Positions 60,534 through 64,000 of a stretch of DNA of 64,000 bases are shown here, one piece after another. The DNA lies in the NCBI RefSeq assembly GCF_051781005.1, contig NZ_JBPWOA010000018.1:142023-206022 (forward strand). Direction: 5' to 3'. Numbering within the stretch: the first letter of the stretch is position 1; each line of letters starts with the position of its first letter. This stretch comes from Anabaena sp051781005. GTDB taxonomy: Bacteria; Cyanobacteriota; Cyanobacteriia; Cyanobacteriales; Nostocaceae. The notes beneath the pieces are model-generated. The model saw nothing but the letters and a program-made list of their open reading frames with translations. It was not told the DNA's origin and did not search any database. The position numbers and the translations under genes are program-made.

Positions 60534-62552
60534 ATGGTATCTACTAAAACAACATTTCCAGATATCCAAAATCATTGGGCGCGTCCGTTTATTGAGGCTT
60601 TGGCGCAACGTCGGATTTTAAATGGCTATCCTGATGGTACTTTTCGCCCTGATAATTCTGTGACTCGTGCTGAGTTTGCTGCAATTATTGGCGCGGTATT
60701 TACTCAATCGGTTAAACGCGATTATGTGTCTTTTGTGGATGTCCCCAATAACCACTGGGCTATTAATGCTATTAAAAAGGTCTACGAAACAGGTTTTTTG
60801 GTGGGTTATCCTGATAAGCGTTTTGGTATCAATGAAAGGATTTCTAGGGGTGATGTCTTAGTTGCTATGGTTAATGGTTTGGAAATTGCTGCTAAGGTAG
60901 AAGCTGATCTGGTGAATGGATTGCCACAAATTTATCAAGATGCGATCGCTATTCCTAACTATGCTATAAATCAGATTGCGATCGCATCTCGTGTAGGTTG
61001 GGTGGCTAGTTATCCAAATATCAAATTACTCAATCCCAAAATAGCTGCTACTCGTGCAGATGTGGCTGTGATGGTCTATCAAGCTTTGGTATATCAGGGA
61101 AAAGCAGAAAAGATTGCTTCTGACTACATTGTGGTTCCACCAAACATTGTCTCCACACCCACTAATACAGTCAAGGTAAGTCATAGCCGCGAGTTTCGGG
61201 GTGCTTGGGTAACAACTGTATGGAATAGTGATTGGCCTTCCAAAGCGGGACTGTCTGTAGACCAGCAGAAAGCTGAACTTTTGGCAATTATCCAACAATT
61301 ACAATCCCTGAATTTTAATGCATTAGTTTTGCAGGTGCGACCAGAGGGAGATGCTTTATATGCTTCTGGGTTAGAACCTTGGAGTGCGTGGATTACGGGA
61401 ACTCAGGGAAAAGCACCAGAACCATTTTATGATCCTTTAGAATATGCGATCGCAGAATGTCATAAACGCAATATTGAACTTCATGCTTGGTTCAACCCCT
61501 ACCGCGCCAAAACTACCACCAAAAGCGGGTCTAATGTCCGTCCCCACATAGCCATAACTAATCCCGAAGTTGTTTATCAATGGGGAAATCAATTATGGAT
61601 GGACCCAGGTGCGAAAATCGTTCAAGATAGAGCCTACAATGTCATTATTGATGTTGTCAGCCGCTACGATTTAGATGGCATTCATCTGGATGACTATTTT
61701 TACCCCTATCCCATATCCGGTCAAACTTTCCCCGATAACAAAACCTACGCAGCTTATAAATCAAGCGGTGGGACACTTAACTTAGAAGACTGGCGACGGG
61801 AAAACGTCAATCAAATGGTATTACGTCTATCTCAGGGAATTAAAAAAACCAAATCTCACGTTAAATTTGGGATTAGTCCCTTTGGTATTTATCGTCCTGG
61901 ACAACCAGCAGGTATTGTGGGCTTAGATGCCTATAATGTCCTGTATGCTGATTCTAAAAAATGGTTACAGCAAGGTTGGATAGATTATTTAGCCCCCCAA
62001 CTTTATTGGCGCACCGACCAAACACAACAGAGTTATGAAGTCTTACTCAAATGGTGGACAGAAGCCAATACTAAACAGCGACACATTTACGCAGGTAACA
62101 ATATTGGACAACTAGACGGTAAAGCCTGGAAAAATGAAGAGATAGGAAAGCAGATTATCATTACTCGCAACTTAGCAGGTAAACTTTCCTTGGGCAATAT
62201 CTTCTTCAGTATGAGTTCCATAACTGAAAATCGCCAAGGCATTGCTGACCAATTTAAAAATGCCTATTATTCCAGACCTGCAATAGTTCCTACTATGTCA
62301 TGGCAAAGTACAATAGCGCCATCTCCCCCCAAAGAACTAAAATTCCAAAACGGTAGACTTAATTGGGAAGCAGGTGATAATCAACCTGTACGTTCTTGGA
62401 CGCTGTACCGTCAAAGTGGAGATAGTTGGATAATTCAAAGAATTTTGTCTACTGGTACTAATTTTGCGACTGTGCAACCTGGAACCTATGCAGTGTGTGC
62501 AGTAGATAGGTTGGGAAATGAGAGTGCAGGTGTGACTATTGCAGTGAGTTGA
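60534..62552 (+). CDS. SLH-domain protein with GHL10/DUF187 glycoside-hydrolase-like module
   Basis: 672 residues. Three SLH repeats (about 8-205: FPDIQNHWARPFIEALAQRRILNGYPDGTFRPDN, then FVDVPNNHWAINAIKKVY, then IAIPNYAINQIAIASRVGWVA) precede a family 10-like glycoside hydrolase domain (about 220-570: REFRGAWVTTVWNSDWP ... HAWFNPYR ... YDLDGIHLDDYFYP ... GISPFGIYRPG). The C-terminus has an FN3-like tail (PPKELKFQNGRLNWEAGDN). No signal peptide is visible at the chosen start, though export is expected from the SLH domain. Probably acts on cell-wall or sheath glycans. Confidence 0.85.
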   Translation: MVSTKTTFPDIQNHWARPFIEALAQRRILNGYPDGTFRPDNSVTRAEFAAIIGAVFTQSVKRDYVSFVDVPNNHWAINAIKKVYETGFLVGYPDKRFGINERISRGDVLVAMVNGLEIAAKVEADLVNGLPQIYQDAIAIPNYAINQIAIASRVGWVASYPNIKLLNPKIAATRADVAVMVYQALVYQGKAEKIASDYIVVPPNIVSTPTNTVKVSHSREFRGAWVTTVWNSDWPSKAGLSVDQQKAELLAIIQQLQSLNFNALVLQVRPEGDALYASGLEPWSAWITGTQGKAPEPFYDPLEYAIAECHKRNIELHAWFNPYRAKTTTKSGSNVRPHIAITNPEVVYQWGNQLWMDPGAKIVQDRAYNVIIDVVSRYDLDGIHLDDYFYPYPISGQTFPDNKTYAAYKSSGGTLNLEDWRRENVNQMVLRLSQGIKKTKSHVKFGISPFGIYRPGQPAGIVGLDAYNVLYADSKKWLQQGWIDYLAPQLYWRTDQTQQSYEVLLKWWTEANTKQRHIYAGNNIGQLDGKAWKNEEIGKQIIITRNLAGKLSLGNIFFSMSSITENRQGIADQFKNAYYSRPAIVPTMSWQSTIAPSPPKELKFQNGRLNWEAGDNQPVRSWTLYRQSGDSWIIQRILSTGTNFATVQPGTYAVCAVDRLGNESAGVTIAVS

Positions 62553-62684
62553 TGTCCATTCACAAATTTAATTTGATTTTTTGCAACTTCGTGGAATCGG
62601 TCTGAGGATACGGAGTTTTTGTTTATTTAGAGTTTGACTTGTTTTTTAGAAAAAAGTATGCTACCTTTGATAAGGCTTAGTTAA

Positions 62685-62758
62685 GGACGGTTAGCTCAGT
62701 TGGTTAGAGTACATCGTTGACATCGATGGGGTCGTTGGTTCGAATCCAATACCGTCCA
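62685..62758 (+). tRNA. tRNA-Val (GAC)
   Basis: 74-nt cloverleaf. Acceptor GGACGGT pairs with ACCGTCC, anticodon stem CATCG with CGATG, and loop TTGACAT gives anticodon GAC. T arm GTTGG TTCGAAT CCAAT. No encoded CCA. Confidence 0.95.
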
Positions 62759-62768
62759 TATTTGTAAA

Positions 62769-63182
62769 CTAAATTAAAAACAGTTTCTGCATCAATCTTG
62801 CTCTAGCTTGTTGTGTGTCTACATCATTTGGATTTATTTTGAGTGCCTTTGTATAATCGGCTATTGCCATTAGATAACACTGAGACAAGTCAATTTTTAG
62901 GTGGTATGTTGCCTTCACCAGCCAGTCGGGATTTTTGGATGAAGACTGATACTCAGCGAAAATCTCTCCCCAAAACTTATAAATCTCTGCGCGATTAACA
63001 TAAGCATTAGCGCAATTTGGATTAATCTCAATAGCTTTGCTGTAGTCTTTAAAAGAAAATACTGTATTTGGCACTACACCAGCATCTAGGTCTTCAATGT
63101 AGATTAATCCCCTTTGTAGATAAGCGTTGTAGTTATTAGGATTCTTTTCTATTTCCCTGTTTAAATCTTCTATGTTTTTCAT
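62769..63182 (-). CDS. Tetratricopeptide-repeat protein
   Basis: 137 residues with TPR units: NPNNYNAYLQRGLIYIEDL, FKDYSKAIEINPNCANAYVNRAEIYKFW and CYLMAIADYTKALKINPNDVDTQQARARLMQ, each with the W/Y-L-G-Y-A-P-type spacing. It probably mediates protein-protein contacts. The gene lies 10 bases beyond the tRNA-Val, convergent with it. Short for the family and perhaps a fragment of a longer TPR array, but start and stop look natural. Confidence 0.8.
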   Translation of the reverse strand: MKNIEDLNREIEKNPNNYNAYLQRGLIYIEDLDAGVVPNTVFSFKDYSKAIEINPNCANAYVNRAEIYKFWGEIFAEYQSSSKNPDWLVKATYHLKIDLSQCYLMAIADYTKALKINPNDVDTQQARARLMQKLFLI

Positions 63183-63222
63183 AGTTATTAGTGAACGCTA
63201 AATTAGCTGGACTGAATCTTTA

Positions 63223-63474
63223 TTAATTAATAAATCTGGTGATAATGATCACTGAATGCGATAGATGCAGTTCTAATGCTGTAGTTTCTGCCTGTTGCTG
63301 TTCATCATCCAGAAAACCAGTTTCATCTGGAGAACGTAAATTCAAAACTGATTTAAAACCGACCGTTGCTAATTCTTGCAGTTGCTCAGATGAAATTTGT
63401 TCAGCTTCTAGATGCTGCTGTAATTTGGGTTTAGTATTGTCAAAATCGTGCAATTCTAACCAATCTTTTGGCAT
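63223..63474 (-). pseudogene. Truncated beta-lactamase-hydrolase-like (DSP/DUF442) phosphatase
   Basis: 83 residues. The N-terminal part ISSEQLQELATVGFKSVLNLRSPDETGFLDDEQQQAETTALELH matches the start of the DUF442/Blh phosphatase family (about 150-170 residues when complete). The catalytic HCxxGxR region is absent. The frame ends in unrelated residues (LSHSVIIITRFIN). A deletion or frameshift has removed the C-terminal half, so the gene is probably non-functional. Confidence 0.6.
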
Positions 63475-64000
63475 AAAAGAAGATTTCCAGTTACTAAAAA
63501 CTCAGATTTTCAAGAGTGTGTTTTATCACCCCATAATTTAACTACTGCAAGTCTATCGACAAATAGTAGATTAAAGATAAATACAGAGTAACATATCAAT
63601 TCAGAGAAAATCAAGTAGTCAGATAATTAGCTATCTAGGTAGGTAGTAACACAAAAGATAATCACTGGAGTTTAGACTAAGCAATGAAAAAAGACCCAGC
63701 AGGGCTGAGTAAATCAGAGACTTAGCAAAAGTAAAAGTATTAGTAAAGCTCGAATATTAAACAGTAACAGATGGTTCTTTACGTGGCTTACTTACCCTTT
63801 TTTAACTGTTGGATAGCGGTTTTTACGGCAACAGGATACTTTCCTTGGTGTAAAGATGCGTCCCTCAGTCTGCAATCCTCCCATCGAATTATCACTGAAA
63901 GAAGAAAAAGTAGTAAAATGTATACGTACAGCCAGATTGTTCGTATTTTTAAGGCAGATAGGTCACGAACTATCTAATTGTGACTTTCAATTAGAATTTT
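63475..64000. other. Terminal region without a supported gene
   Basis: About 525 bases at the window edge. A 68-codon plus-strand frame at 63771-63977 begins with a hydrophobic segment but has no ribosome site or recognisable family. No RNA or repeat is evident. Confidence 0.4.

Noticed and set aside
63771..63977. 68-codon plus-strand frame at the window end
   Set aside because: Hydrophobic start only. No Shine-Dalgarno and no family resemblance.

Overview
This window reads as a chromosomal segment of a filamentous, heterocyst-forming cyanobacterium of the Nostocales. The evidence is oxygenic photosystem II (psbD), chlorophyll and haem biosynthesis (acsF, hemF, hemL), phycobilisome turnover (nblA), carboxysome shell proteins, a nifH with no nifD or nifK beside it, a HetZ-family protein, DevB/DevC-type exporter subunits, many GCGATCGC (HIP1) octamers, and heptameric short tandem repeats. 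The genus cannot be fixed from sequence reading alone.

Layout. 0-5 kb: tail of an M56-type metallopeptidase, an acyl-lipid desaturase, hemF divergent from acsF, and a pentapeptide-repeat protein. 5-9 kb: an ArsR regulator, a small ribbon-helix-helix-like protein, nblA convergent with nifH, a long gene-poor stretch, a second pentapeptide protein and tRNA-Asn. 9-15 kb: a NYN nuclease-like protein, a cation-type ABC ATPase with a UPF0367 protein, psbD, an unexplained structured element with a 23-codon ORF, and an SLH porin whose ribosome binding site carries a perfect Yfr1 seed complement. 15-20 kb: Rrf2 regulator plus cysK, a J-domain protein, a retropepsin-like pair and an AT-rich SMEK-domain protein. 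20-29 kb: a two-domain PTPS/QueD protein, PrsW, methyltransferase, comB, M61 peptidase, Crp-type regulator and HetZ-like protein. 29-32 kb: two CcmK paralogues, a hydrolase, and a ParA/coiled-coil pair that I read as McdA/McdB. Together these form a small carboxysome shell and positioning locus.

32-36 kb is a decaying patch. A cytochrome P450 is split by a 245-bp MITE with 19-bp perfect terminal inverted repeats and an 11-bp target duplication. An ABC exporter nearby is a pseudogene carrying what may be a scar of a related element. 36-44 kb: an SPFH protein, DUF1824, an ABC-F ATPase, two unknown genes, a PsiE-like protein and modA. Four copies of a TTACCAA-N5-TTGGTAA-type palindrome occur around the last part. 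44-50 kb: a squalene/phytoene synthase-family protein, devC and devB without devA, a divergent TetR gene with a palindromic operator, and an SpkB-like kinase. 50-57 kb: metallothionein with a SmtB-type operator, hemL, hisIE, a DnaA-box cluster, DUF2811, and a cupin/isochorismatase/amidohydrolase group.

The best candidate for an undescribed system is the tight three-gene operon at 57.0-60.3 kb. It encodes a HEPN-like protein, a ParA/MinD-like protein whose Walker A lysine is replaced by arginine (KGGVGRTT), and a large P-loop ATPase. The rest of the window is an SLH/glycoside-hydrolase-like protein, tRNA-Val, a TPR protein and a truncated phosphatase-like gene. All functional calls come from reading translated sequence and motifs. 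No database search was run.
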